The notes under the pieces are model-generated. The model saw only the letters and a list, made by a program, of their open reading frames with translations. It was not told the origin of the DNA and ran no database searches. A stretch of DNA of 64,000 bases from Tepidisphaeraceae bacterium (GTDB lineage Bacteria > Planctomycetota > Phycisphaerae > Tepidisphaerales > Tepidisphaeraceae). Each line of letters begins with the position of its first letter. Position 1 is the first letter of the stretch. A program made the position numbers and the translations under genes. The DNA is taken from the NCBI GenBank assembly GCA_035998445.1, contig DASYHQ010000017.1, forward strand, positions 62,001 to 126,000, given 5' to 3'. Positions 50,258-59,510 of the stretch are shown in pieces.

Positions 50258-52879
50258 CTAGTCGAAGTAGACGGCGCTCAGCACGGCACGCTGGTCGTTG
50301 CTTTCCAGGTTGGTGATCTTCACGGTCACGGTACCGTTCAGGTCGAACGTGGCGTACTGCCCGTTCACGAAGTTCACCATGTCGGTCTGGGCGATCAGGT
50401 TGTTGTTGAAATCGAAGATCTCGATGCGCTGCGCCAGGCGGCGTCGCTGGTAATCGGTCGCGTAGAACGAGACGCGCTGCGGGTTGATCTGGACGCCGAG
50501 GTCGAGCGTCAGCGTCATCGAGTCGCGCGTCTCCAACTGGGCCGCGATGCGGTTGGTCGGGCTGGTGTAGCGCTGCACCGCGCCACGGTGCCGCGAGTTC
50601 TGCGACAGCACGTCCACGGTTCCACCGGTCTGGGGAATGTTGAACTCCCGGATGGGCAGTGCCGTATCGTCGCGATCGCCGACGATGAAGGCACCTTCCA
50701 GGCCGTAGTTGCCGCCCCACATGCCGTGGGTGGTCGCGTCCTGACCGATGAAGTGGCCGGTCGCGCCGACCTGTTCGTCGACGAACACACCACTGATGAC
50801 GGCGTTGGGACCCTGCAGGCGCGTGTAGCGGATCGTCACGTCACCGGTGACCTCCCACGTGAGGTAGACACCGTTGGCGAAGTTCGAGATCTCGCGCTGG
50901 TCGATCACGTTGCCGCCGGTGTCCAGCAGTTCGATGCGCTGGGCTCGGCGCTTGCGGTCGAGGTCGACGGCGTACACGGTGACCTGATGCGGCTGACCAT
51001 CGGTGAACGACAGCGCCAGCGTCGCCGACGTCGCCGTGCTCAGGTACGAGCCGGACCCGCGCCGGGTCTCGCCTTCCAGCAACAGCGCCCCGCGGCGCGA
51101 GGTGACCGGGGCGATCGTGACGACCTCGGAGTTGGTGGGCGTCGCGACGATTTCGGTGGCCGAGAAGTCCTTGTAGCCCACGATGTAGGCGCCGTCGGCG
51201 TCGTAGTTGGCGCGCCAGTTGCCGCGGGTGGTCGTGTCCATGCCCTGGAAGCTACCGGTGTTGGCGGCGGCGGCATCGACGAAGATGCCGTTCAGCACGA
51301 CGTTGCGCCCGGCGATCTTGGAGATGCGGACGATCACCTCGCCGGTCAGGTCGAACGTGACGTACTCGCCGCGGGCGAACTTGCTGACCTGCCGTTCGCT
51401 GATCTTCACCAGCGGCGCGTTGACCGGGTCGACCGGGTCGCGGACGAAGACCTCGATGCGCTGCGTGCGACGGCCGCCCTGCAGCTCGGCGAAGTACAGG
51501 CTGAGCTGGTGCGTGGCGGCATCGCCCATGTTCACAATGACGTCCATGAAGTCGTCGGCCTGATAGAAGCTGCCGACGCGCGGGGTGGCGGCGGTGCCGG
51601 CGATCGACTCCAGCGCCCACGGGCGTCGCCCGGCACGAACCGTGACGACCTCGGCGTTGTTAACCGTGACCTGGTTCGCAGCCAGCGTCTGCCCCTCACC
51701 CGGGATCGCGTACCCTTGGGTGCCGTAGGCGGGCTTCCAGTTGCCCTGGGTGATGGCGTCGGTCTTCTCGAAGCCGTTGCGGATGTTCTGCAGCGCCTTG
51801 AACGCGTCGACGCGCCCACCGGTGCTGACCAGCAGGGGCAAGCCGTGCGGACCGTCGAGGCTGGGGATCACGTCGACCCCTTCGAGCAGCGCCTGCTTCA
51901 ACTGCGCCGCCGACGCGTTGGGGGCGATGGACTTCTGCAGCGCCAGGATGCCGGCGACCATCGGCGCGGCCATGCTGGTGCCGCTGATCGTGTTGTAGCC
52001 ACTGACCATCAACGGTTCCGGCCAGGTGCTCTCGATCTCGAAGCCAGGCGCGGCCACGTGCACCGAGGCCGTGCCGCGGTTGCTGAAGCCGACTAGCTCG
52101 TCGTCGGCGTTGGTCGCGGCGACGCCGATCACGTTCGGAAGGCTCAGCGTGAACTTGGACGGGAAGTCCTGAACCGGATCGTTGTTCGCGAAGTCGTTGC
52201 CGGAGGCGACGACGAACAGGATGTCCTGCTCACCGGCGCGGGCGATCGCGTGGTCGAAGTCCTGGTTGTACGGGAAGTCGAACCCACCGAAGCTGCCGTT
52301 GGCCACCACCACGTTGGCGCCGCGGACGCCACCGGTGCTGATCCAGAGGCGCTTCATCTCGGTCAGGTAATCGAGGCCGGCGATGGCGGCCTCGAAGCTG
52401 ACGCTCGTGATGTCGCCGATCTTGATCGGCAGCAGCTTCACGTTCTGGATGATGCCGGTCGTGCCGACGCCGTTGTTGCCGGCGGCGCCGACGATGCCGG
52501 CGACGTGCGTGCCGTGACCGTCGATGTCATCGGGCACGTTGTCGTTATTGAAGAAGTCCCAGCCGTTGATGTCGTCGACGAAGCCGTTGTTATCGTTGTC
52601 GAGTCCGTCGCCGGGCACCTCGACGTCGTTGACGAACAGGTTGGGCGCGATGTCGGGGTGGGTCAGGTCCAGGCCACTGTCGATGATGGCCACGACCAGG
52701 TCGCCGCGCCCCGGCGCGGTCACGCTGCTACCGGTGGTAATGTCCCACGCGGCCGGCGCGTTCACGTTGGTGAACCGGCCATCGGAATCGAAGAGCGGAT
52801 CGTTGGGGATGGCAAACAGGATGCGGGTTTCAAGATTCTCAACGACGGAACGACGGCGGGCAGGATAGGCGTGACCCAT
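50258..52879 (-). CDS. secreted subtilase (S8) with LEPR-XLL-type start and three C-terminal repeats
   Basis: An 873-residue secreted serine protease. The N-terminus ENLETRILFA (14-23) is a LEPR-XLL variant. The catalytic triad is D67 (AIIDSGLD), H122 (DGHGTHVAG) and S302 (SGTSMAAPM), with oxyanion N228 (ASGND). From about 385 come three repeats of 145-160 residues beginning TQGNWKPAYGTQGYAIPG, TTRGNWRANYDADGAYIVG and TTHGMWGGNYGLEGAFIVG, each ending in a VxNGxxxD-type strand (NVVLNGIFVD, NAVISGVFVD, RAVLSAVYFD). The repeats are an uncharacterised beta-rich module that may bind surface polymer. There is no sorting tail. GGAG is 11 bases before the ATG. Confidence 0.9.
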   Translation of the reverse strand: MGHAYPARRRSVVENLETRILFAIPNDPLFDSDGRFTNVNAPAAWDITTGSSVTAPGRGDLVVAIIDSGLDLTHPDIAPNLFVNDVEVPGDGLDNDNNGFVDDINGWDFFNNDNVPDDIDGHGTHVAGIVGAAGNNGVGTTGIIQNVKLLPIKIGDITSVSFEAAIAGLDYLTEMKRLWISTGGVRGANVVVANGSFGGFDFPYNQDFDHAIARAGEQDILFVVASGNDFANNDPVQDFPSKFTLSLPNVIGVAATNADDELVGFSNRGTASVHVAAPGFEIESTWPEPLMVSGYNTISGTSMAAPMVAGILALQKSIAPNASAAQLKQALLEGVDVIPSLDGPHGLPLLVSTGGRVDAFKALQNIRNGFEKTDAITQGNWKPAYGTQGYAIPGEGQTLAANQVTVNNAEVVTVRAGRRPWALESIAGTAATPRVGSFYQADDFMDVIVNMGDAATHQLSLYFAELQGGRRTQRIEVFVRDPVDPVNAPLVKISERQVSKFARGEYVTFDLTGEVIVRISKIAGRNVVLNGIFVDAAAANTGSFQGMDTTTRGNWRANYDADGAYIVGYKDFSATEIVATPTNSEVVTIAPVTSRRGALLLEGETRRGSGSYLSTATSATLALSFTDGQPHQVTVYAVDLDRKRRAQRIELLDTGGNVIDQREISNFANGVYLTWEVTGDVTIRYTRLQGPNAVISGVFVDEQVGATGHFIGQDATTHGMWGGNYGLEGAFIVGDRDDTALPIREFNIPQTGGTVDVLSQNSRHRGAVQRYTSPTNRIAAQLETRDSMTLTLDLGVQINPQRVSFYATDYQRRRLAQRIEIFDFNNNLIAQTDMVNFVNGQYATFDLNGTVTVKITNLESNDQRAVLSAVYFD

Positions 52880-53053
52880 GGTGCAGTGATCTCCGGGAAA
52901 AAGCGGTGCGGCGAATCTCTGCCGGTGCCGACACCCAAACGCAGGATACGAATTACGATTGGGGGGCCCGTCCGCCGGGGATTTAGGGTAGATTCCGCGC
53001 TCGCACAAGTCAACAAAACAGTGGCAACAGGACAACTATAAAGCGCGCATTTT

Positions 53054-54907
53054 TCACGGGTTGGAGCCCGCGAGTTCTCGGACGTTGCCAATCTCGTGGA
53101 TGACCTCGCTATCCAGGTCATACCGGTAGACCTGCCGATCCGGCTGACGGGCGGCGTAGTAGCGGAACAGCTCCGCGTTGCGCGGGCCCAGATCGATGGC
53201 GCGAATGACCGGGGCATCGTCGGGCCACGCGACATCGGAATTGAACACGGGCCACTTGGCGAACTCGGCGTTATCGTCGCCGTAGTGGAACAGCACGATC
53301 GCCGGCGGTTGAACGGTAGCCAGCGCGTCGTCCACCGATTGATGCACATACGGCCACTGCTGGTCATACACGAAACGGTTCGTCTCCGGGAGCGACGTCA
53401 GTGGGAGCGTGATGAGCGACCCGATGAGGAACGTCGCCGTCCATCCGCGTGCCGGCAGCGCGGTGGCCAGCACATGCCGCCCCGCCAGCACCAGTAGCAC
53501 CGCCGCCGGCGCCGCCATGAGCGTGTAGGGGTGCAGGAAGAACGTGTAAAGCCCGTACCCGCCGAGGAATAGCGGCAACACGCTGACGACGACCCACCGC
53601 CGGGCGTTCATGCCCAACAGGCCGACCGGCACCAGCGCCAACAGGAACGCGTGCGGCAGGATGCACTCGAACGTCATCGGCACGCGCTTCGACAGCCACG
53701 CGTTGGCGATCGCGTCCGGCTGCTGTTCCTTTACCAGTGGCACCACCCACTGGTCGTACGCGTCCTGCTTCACCTTCAGCGCCGACTCCGGCCGCACGGT
53801 CGGGTCGAACGCGTGCAGGCCGTACGACGTCTGCGGATAGTCGCGGTCGGCGTACAGGTTGAACGGCGGGCGCAAAAATTGCCCGGTGACGTTGTGGTTG
53901 ATGAATCCCTGCAACAGCAGGAACGGCGCGCCGCCGATGATCAACAGCGCCAGAGTGCGCGCGAGCGAGCGCATTTTCGTGCCCCGTTGGGGTGCCACGG
54001 GCGGTTCGTCCGCCCGTGTTTTTGATCCCGAAGTAAGACACGGGCGGGCAAGCCGCCCGTGGCACACGTTCACCACCATCGCCAGCCCGATCGGCAGCGC
54101 GAAGATGAGCGCATCGAGCGGCCGCGTGATCGCGCCCCAGCCGCAGAGGGCCCCGATCAGCAGCGTCCACCGCCAACGGCCCTCGCCGGCGTTGCGCCAG
54201 CGCAACCACGCCCATGTGGCGGCCAACCCCAGCAGCATCACGGGAATGCGCGACGCGACCATCGTCGAACAGATGCGCAGCCACATCAGCGACACCATCA
54301 ACAGCGCCGCCAGCAGGCCGTCGAAGTCGCTCAGCAGTTCTGCAACGATGCGGTAAACCAACCCCACGATCGCGGCCGCCGCCAGCAGTGGGATGATCCA
54401 AGGCGCCCACCCCAGCCACACGCCCGGCACGAACATCATCGCGGCGCCAGGGAAGTAAATCGACGTGTAGACCGGCTTCACCAGGATGTGCATGGACTCG
54501 AAGAAGTCCGCCAACTCGTGCTGCGGCATCCAGAACCGCCCGCCGGCAAGCATTCGGGTCTGCAGGATATAACTGAAGTCGTCGGCGAAGACCGGCTTCA
54601 GCACGCGGCCCTGCGTGAGAGCGGTAAATGCGAGGTAGGCGCCGGACGCGACGATGACGCCCACCGTCACCCATCGCCGCCTTGGGGCCGCGATGGTGTC
54701 GATCGCGTCGACGGCGCGCAGTACGGACTGTCGCAGGGGTGGAATCGCCGCAGCGACGCACACGCCGACCAGCATCCACAGCTGAAAGTTCCGTCCCCAC
54801 AAGCCGTGGCCGACCACCAGCCACATCTGCACGCCCAACACCAATAGCAGCGGCACCGCGACGCGCTGCATCGATCGACTTAGCGGAAGTTGGACCGGCG
54901 GTGGCAT
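53054..54907 (-). CDS. GT39-like polytopic membrane glycosyltransferase with an in-frame repeat
   Basis: A 617-residue protein with about 10-12 membrane helices. A GT-C/PMT-like first loop has VFADDFSYILQTRML with an Asp-Asp pair, as in glycosyltransferase 39 members. Near residues 285-312 a segment VCHGRLARPCLTSGSKTRAD, EPPVAPQRGTKM lies between two helices; its DNA is a family-1 palindrome pair. The C-terminal 150 residues are soluble, with a degraded-sounding HYGDDNAEFAKWPVFNSDVA region. The gene starts at an ATG overlapping the metH stop (TGATG), so it may be translationally coupled. A GTG one codon earlier is possible. Confidence 0.75.
   Translation of the reverse strand: MPPPVQLPLSRSMQRVAVPLLLVLGVQMWLVVGHGLWGRNFQLWMLVGVCVAAAIPPLRQSVLRAVDAIDTIAAPRRRWVTVGVIVASGAYLAFTALTQGRVLKPVFADDFSYILQTRMLAGGRFWMPQHELADFFESMHILVKPVYTSIYFPGAAMMFVPGVWLGWAPWIIPLLAAAAIVGLVYRIVAELLSDFDGLLAALLMVSLMWLRICSTMVASRIPVMLLGLAATWAWLRWRNAGEGRWRWTLLIGALCGWGAITRPLDALIFALPIGLAMVVNVCHGRLARPCLTSGSKTRADEPPVAPQRGTKMRSLARTLALLIIGGAPFLLLQGFINHNVTGQFLRPPFNLYADRDYPQTSYGLHAFDPTVRPESALKVKQDAYDQWVVPLVKEQQPDAIANAWLSKRVPMTFECILPHAFLLALVPVGLLGMNARRWVVVSVLPLFLGGYGLYTFFLHPYTLMAAPAAVLLVLAGRHVLATALPARGWTATFLIGSLITLPLTSLPETNRFVYDQQWPYVHQSVDDALATVQPPAIVLFHYGDDNAEFAKWPVFNSDVAWPDDAPVIRAIDLGPRNAELFRYYAARQPDRQVYRYDLDSEVIHEIGNVRELAGSNP
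53991..54067. repeat. family-1 paired palindrome, copy I, inside a gene
   Basis: GTGCCACGGGCGGTTCGTCC, GCCCGTG and CACGGGCGGGCAAGCCGCCC, GTGGCAC, 13-14 bases apart. The frame of the GT39-like gene passes through it without a stop, adding about 26 codons (Cys-His-Gly-Arg to Pro-Gln-Arg). Confidence 0.85.
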
Positions 54908-57900
54908 CACACGTCGAAGTACTTCGCCTGCGGGTGGTGAACGACAATCGCATCGGTGCTCTGCTCAGGGATCAGCATGAAGTTCTCGCTGAGCGTGACG
55001 CCGATCGTATCGGGGTGCAGCAGCTGCACGATCTTGGCACGGTCTTCCAAGCTGGGGCAAGCGCCGTAGCCGAAGCTGTACCGACTGCCGCGATAACCCT
55101 GCTGGAAGAGCTGCGGGATCTTCGTCGCGTCCTCGCTGCCAAAGCCCAGTTCCTGACGAACATGCTTGTGCCACAGTTCCGCCAGCGCTTCGGCACATTC
55201 GACGCCGAAACCGTGCAGGTAGAGGTAGTCCTGGTAGCGGTTCTCCTTGAACAGCTCCTGGGCCATTTCGGACGCGCGATCTCCAACGGTTACCAGCTGC
55301 AGTGCCAGCACGTCATACTGGCCCGACTGCTTCGAGCGGAAGAAATCCGCGACGCAGAGCCGCCGTGGCGTGTTTTGGCGCGGGAAGCTGAACCGCAGTT
55401 GCTCGCGTGGCGTTCGGTAGGCGGTGATCTCCTTGCCGCCGTGCTTCACGCCGCAGTCGCACTTGATCGGGTCGAACTCGTCGGTGTGGTAGACGATGAC
55501 GTCGTCGCCGTCGCTTTGCACCGGGAAGTAGCCGTACACCACCTTCGGCGACAGCAGCTTTTCCGCCACCGCCCGCTTCTTCAGTTCCTCGAACACCGGC
55601 CGGGCCTTCTCGTCCAGCAGCTTCTCGTAAGCCGCGTCGTCCAGGCCCTTACGCTTGAAGTCCCATTGGCCGACGAAGAGCGCGTTGGGGTTGATGTACG
55701 GGTACAGCCCGTTGGCCGACACGTTCGTCACCTCCCGGCGGCCCCAGAACGGGGGCATCGGCACGGGATTGTCCGTGGCCACATTCGACCGTTCCGGCAG
55801 GTTCTCTACGACCTTCGGCTTCACGGCGTTGGCACGCAAATCGGCACGGCGCTTGCCGTCGGCCTGTTGGGCTTCGAAGGCTTTCTCACCCTCGCCAGTA
55901 ACGATGCGATCCATGGTGGATAGCCCACCAAACGCGTCCTTACAGTAGAACAGATGGCCCTTGTACAGGTTGGCCAGCTCGTTCACCGCGTAATCCTTCG
56001 TGAGCGCCGCCCCACCCAGCAGCACCGGCACGCCAATGCCGGCGGCGTTCATCTCCTCCAGATTTTCCTTCATCACGGCCACGCTCTTCACGAGCAACCC
56101 GCTCATGCCGACGGCGTCGGCGTTCTTCTCCTTGGCGGCGCGCATGATGTCGGCCACGGGCTGCTTAATGCCCAGGTTGTAAACCGTGTAGCCGTTGTTG
56201 GTCAGGATGATGTCGACGAGGTTCTTACCGATGTCGTGCACGTCTCCCTTCACGGTCGCCAACACGATCTTGCCCTTGCTGCTGCCCTCGATCTTCTCCA
56301 TGAACTGCTCGAGGTGCGCCACCGACGCCTTCATCGTCTCGGCGCTTTGCAGCACGAACGGCAGCTGCATCTGCCCGCTGCCGAACAGCTCGCCGACGAC
56401 CTTCATGCCTTCCAGCAGGATGTTATTCACGATCTCCAGCGGCGAGTACTTCTCACGCGCTTTGTCGAGGTGAACGATGAGGTCGCGCTTCTCGCCATCG
56501 ATGATGTGGCTCTTGAGGATGTCCTCAATCGACATGTCATCGTACTTCCCGCGCGACGCCTCAGGCTTGGCGCCGCCGGCATCGTCGGGGAACAGGCTGA
56601 TGAAGTGCGTCAGCGGATCGAACTGGTCACGCCGGCGGTCATAAATCAGGTCGAGCGCCGCGTTCCACTGCTCGTCCGGGATGCGGTTTTTCGGCAAGAT
56701 CTTTGATGCGTGGACGATGGCGCCCGTCAGCCCCGCCTCGCGCAACTCGTGCAGGAACGCGCTGTTCAGCACCACGCGGGCCGCGGGCTTCAGGCCGAAG
56801 CTGACGTTCGACAGGCCGACGACGGTGTGGCAATCGGGCAGCTGCTGGCTGATCAGCCGCGTGCCCTCGATCGTCTCCAGTGCATTGCGGCGGTCTTCCT
56901 CGATGCCGGTGCTGATCGGCAGCACGAGCGGGTCGAACATGATGTCGCCGTCGCGCATGCCGTACTTTTCGACCGCAAGGTCGCGGATGCGCCGCGCGAT
57001 CGAGATCTTCCGCTCGGCCGTGCGGGCCATGGCGTTTTCTTTGTCCTCGTCGATCGTGCCGGCGACCACCGCGGCGCCGTACTTTTTGGCGATGCCGCAG
57101 ATGTGGGCAATGCGCTCCTCGCCATCCTCGAGGTTCATGCTGTTCAGAATGCAACGGCCACCGGCCAGCTTCAGGCCGGCTTCCATCACGTCGGGGTTGG
57201 TGCTGTCCAGCATCAGCGGCACGTTCACGCTGTTCACGTACCGGCGGACGACCTCGTGCATGTCGCGCACGCCATCTCGGCCGACGAAGTCGACGCAGAC
57301 GTCCAGCACGTGGCTGCCGTCGCGCACCTCATCGCGGGCCATGCTGACCAGGCCGTCCCAGTCCTCCTCCTGAAGCAACCGCTTGAACTGCCGGCTGCCG
57401 TTGGTGTTCGTGCGCTCGGCGACGATGAGGTAGGACAGATCCTGGCGGATGTCGGTCGCGCTGATGAGCGATGAAACCTGCGGCTTGTCGATCACATTGC
57501 GCGGTTTGGCGGAATGCCCAGCCGGCTTGCCCTTGGGCTTGGCGCCGATGCCAAGGGCGTCGCACAGCATGCCCAGATGTTCCGGCATCGTGCCGCAGCA
57601 ACCGCCGACGACGTTCACGCCGAACTCGTCGACGAAGCGCATAATGCCCTTCGTGAAGTCGGGCGGCGTCATCGGGAAGAACGCCCGGCCCTTATCATCC
57701 ATCACCGGCAAACCGGCGTTCGGCAGCGCGCTCACGTAGCGGGGCCAGTTCTCGGCGATAAATCGCACCGTTTCGGTTAGTTCCGGCGGGCCGAAGGCGC
57801 AGTTGACGCCCAGCACGTCGATGTCGCGGTACGACGCCAACGACGTCACGAACGACGACGGGTCCGACCCAGTCAGCATCTGCTGCCCCGCGTTCGTGTC

Positions 57901-58497
57901 GAACGACGCCTGCACCATGATCGGCAGCCGCCGGCCCGCTTCCTTGAACGCAATGTTGGCGGCGGAAACGGCGCACTTGATCGCCAGCAGATCCTGCTGC
58001 GTCTCGATCAGCAGCACGTCCGCCCCGCCGGCAAGCAGGCCGCGCACCTGCTCGGCGTAGCTGTCCTCCATCGTGTCCCAGTCGGTCTGGCCCAGCGTGA
58101 CCAGCTTCGTCCCGGGCCCGATCGAACCAATTACGTACCGCGGGCGCTCGGGCGTCTCGAACTTGTCGCAGGCGCGGCGCGCAATCTCGGCGGCCACCTT
58201 GTTGTTCTCGAAGACCCGGTCGAGCATGTCCGCCTCGGCCATCACGATCTTGTTGGCGCCGAACGTGTTCGTCTCCACCGCGTCGCAGCCAACCTCCAGG
58301 AAGATCTCGTGGATCTCCTGAATCACGTCCGGCCGGGAGAAGTTCAGCACCTCGGAGATGTTCTCCTGCCCCCACCAATCCTTCTGCACGTCCAACGGCC
58401 GCGTCTGAAGGTTGGACCCCATCGCGCCGTCGAGCACGACGACACGCTGTTTCACGAGATCAAGGAATGGCAATCGCACGGGCAAACCTTTCAGCAT
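54907..58497 (-). CDS. metH: cobalamin-dependent methionine synthase MetH
   Basis: A 1196-residue multi-domain enzyme. The homocysteine domain is at about 1-330 (VVVLDGAMGSNLQTRPLD, VNCAFGP and VVGGCCGT give the Zn cysteines). The pterin-binding domain is at about 350-640 (YLIVAERTNTNGSRQFKRLL), and the B12 cap and binding domain at about 660-900 with TVKGDVHDIGKNLV (the Asp-x-His-x-x-Gly cobalt ligand). The SAM-binding activation domain is at 900-1196 (YGACPSLEDRAKIVQLL, NFMLIPEQSTDAIVVHHPQA). It transfers methyl from methyltetrahydrofolate to homocysteine. The ATG was kept. A GTG six codons later (VRLPFLD) has AAAGG 7 bases before it and may be the true start. Confidence 0.97.
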   Translation of the reverse strand: MLKGLPVRLPFLDLVKQRVVVLDGAMGSNLQTRPLDVQKDWWGQENISEVLNFSRPDVIQEIHEIFLEVGCDAVETNTFGANKIVMAEADMLDRVFENNKVAAEIARRACDKFETPERPRYVIGSIGPGTKLVTLGQTDWDTMEDSYAEQVRGLLAGGADVLLIETQQDLLAIKCAVSAANIAFKEAGRRLPIMVQASFDTNAGQQMLTGSDPSSFVTSLASYRDIDVLGVNCAFGPPELTETVRFIAENWPRYVSALPNAGLPVMDDKGRAFFPMTPPDFTKGIMRFVDEFGVNVVGGCCGTMPEHLGMLCDALGIGAKPKGKPAGHSAKPRNVIDKPQVSSLISATDIRQDLSYLIVAERTNTNGSRQFKRLLQEEDWDGLVSMARDEVRDGSHVLDVCVDFVGRDGVRDMHEVVRRYVNSVNVPLMLDSTNPDVMEAGLKLAGGRCILNSMNLEDGEERIAHICGIAKKYGAAVVAGTIDEDKENAMARTAERKISIARRIRDLAVEKYGMRDGDIMFDPLVLPISTGIEEDRRNALETIEGTRLISQQLPDCHTVVGLSNVSFGLKPAARVVLNSAFLHELREAGLTGAIVHASKILPKNRIPDEQWNAALDLIYDRRRDQFDPLTHFISLFPDDAGGAKPEASRGKYDDMSIEDILKSHIIDGEKRDLIVHLDKAREKYSPLEIVNNILLEGMKVVGELFGSGQMQLPFVLQSAETMKASVAHLEQFMEKIEGSSKGKIVLATVKGDVHDIGKNLVDIILTNNGYTVYNLGIKQPVADIMRAAKEKNADAVGMSGLLVKSVAVMKENLEEMNAAGIGVPVLLGGAALTKDYAVNELANLYKGHLFYCKDAFGGLSTMDRIVTGEGEKAFEAQQADGKRRADLRANAVKPKVVENLPERSNVATDNPVPMPPFWGRREVTNVSANGLYPYINPNALFVGQWDFKRKGLDDAAYEKLLDEKARPVFEELKKRAVAEKLLSPKVVYGYFPVQSDGDDVIVYHTDEFDPIKCDCGVKHGGKEITAYRTPREQLRFSFPRQNTPRRLCVADFFRSKQSGQYDVLALQLVTVGDRASEMAQELFKENRYQDYLYLHGFGVECAEALAELWHKHVRQELGFGSEDATKIPQLFQQGYRGSRYSFGYGACPSLEDRAKIVQLLHPDTIGVTLSENFMLIPEQSTDAIVVHHPQAKYFDV

Positions 58498-58515
58498 CTA
58501 CAACAAAGACCGGAA

Positions 58516-58542
58516 CGGATCTGTCCATCCGTTTATCCGGAT
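58516..58542 (-). promoter_or_regulatory. repeat cluster upstream of metH, operator candidate
   Basis: On the minus strand ATCCGGATAAACGGATGGAC, AGATCCG is a run of three CGGAT-type words at 8-base spacing, with ATCCGGAT a palindrome. It lies 19-45 bases before the metH ATG. It may be a repressor or activator site for methionine or SAM control. No SAM or cobalamin riboswitch fold was evident. Confidence 0.3.
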
Positions 58543-58680
58543 TAAATGATATATCCTTGAGGGTCATGTCTCAAGGGGGATGGAGAGTTTAGCGTGCGAC
58601 GCGCGACGACACGAGGACGTCAGGAGCTCGCCAAGAGAAAAGCCAGTTACCGCCTTGCGCATCACGTGCGGGCCAACGCA

Positions 58681-58783
58681 TGTCATCCCGAAGGGAGCGG
58701 TAGCGACCTGAGGGATCGGTATGAGTGATGTTTACCGACCCTGGGAGATCCCTCGAGTCGCTACCGCTCCGCTCGGGATGACA
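58681..58783. repeat. family-2 inverted repeat, copy 3
   Basis: TGTCATCCCGAAGGGAGCGG, TAGCGACCTGAGGGATC on the left; GAGATCCCTCGAGTCGCTAC, CGCTCCGCTCGGGATGACA on the right. The arms are longer and better matched than in the other copies. It lies between the divergent metH and DUF3467 genes, in a 422-base gap that also holds the metH leader. No gene was seen there. Confidence 0.88.
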
Positions 58784-58919
58784 ACTGCGCGCCGTGGCGA
58801 CAGTGCGCATGGCCACCCCATCTGACCCGTCGGATGGTGCCGAATCAGCAAGCGGCCGCTTGCGGGTTCGCTTTTCACGCCTCGCACCTGCGCCGGCGCT
58901 CCCGTACACTCGCCATGCC

Positions 58920-59510
58920 ATGAGCACCCCCAACGACGATCTTCTCGGCAATCCGAACGACGGCCCCAGTCCCAACGAGTTCGGGGGGTTTCGGCAGGAG
59001 TTTAAGCATCACAACGTGTCGGCCCGCGTGCCGGAGAAGGTGGTGCGCGGGGTGTACAGCACCGGCACCGTCGTGCTGCAGGGGCCGACCGAGTTCGTGG
59101 TCGATTTTCTGCTGAACGTGGCCAAGCCGGCGCAGGTGGTGGCGCGGGTGATCATTCCGCCTACGGTTTTCGGGCAGACGGTGGAGGCGCTGAAGGACAA
59201 TCTGCAGAAGTACACCGACCGTTTCGGCCCCCCGCCGACCCTGCCCAAGCCCGCCAAGCCGCCGGTGCCACCGACGATTCAGGAAATGTACGACGACCTG
59301 AAGTTGGCGGACGATCTGTTGCCCGGCGCGTACTGTAACGCGGTGATGATCGGCCATTCCCCGGCCGAGTTCTGCATGGACTTCATCGCCAACGGCTTTC
59401 CGCGCAGCGTCGTCGCGGCCCGCGTGCTGGTGGCCGCCCCGACGTTGCCGCGCGTGCTGGAGACGTTTAGCGGGTCGTATCAGCAGTATCTGAAGAAACA
59501 GGGGGAGTAG
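58920..59510 (+). CDS. tandem DUF3467-domain protein
   Basis: A 196-residue protein built of two related units. The first (about 28-100) has YSTGTVVLQGPTEFVVDFLL and ARVIIPPTVFGQTVEALKDN. The second (about 135-194) has YCNAVMIGHSPAEFCMDFIA and ARVLVAAPTLPRVLETF. These match DUF3467, which is normally a single domain of about 100 residues. A Pro-rich linker (PKPAKPPVPPT) joins them. The function is unknown. The start was placed at the ATG before STPNDDLLG; there is no clear Shine-Dalgarno sequence and an upstream in-frame ATG exists. Confidence 0.85.
   Translation: MSTPNDDLLGNPNDGPSPNEFGGFRQEFKHHNVSARVPEKVVRGVYSTGTVVLQGPTEFVVDFLLNVAKPAQVVARVIIPPTVFGQTVEALKDNLQKYTDRFGPPPTLPKPAKPPVPPTIQEMYDDLKLADDLLPGAYCNAVMIGHSPAEFCMDFIANGFPRSVVAARVLVAAPTLPRVLETFSGSYQQYLKKQGE

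Noticed and set aside
12556-54067. CRISPR arrays made of the repeated sequences
   Set aside because: The repeats are isolated inverted pairs, not direct repeats with regular spacers, and no cas genes are present.
58498-58600. A SAM or cobalamin riboswitch upstream of metH
   Set aside because: I saw no B12-box or SAM-riboswitch core. The leader is short, with only CGGAT-type words.
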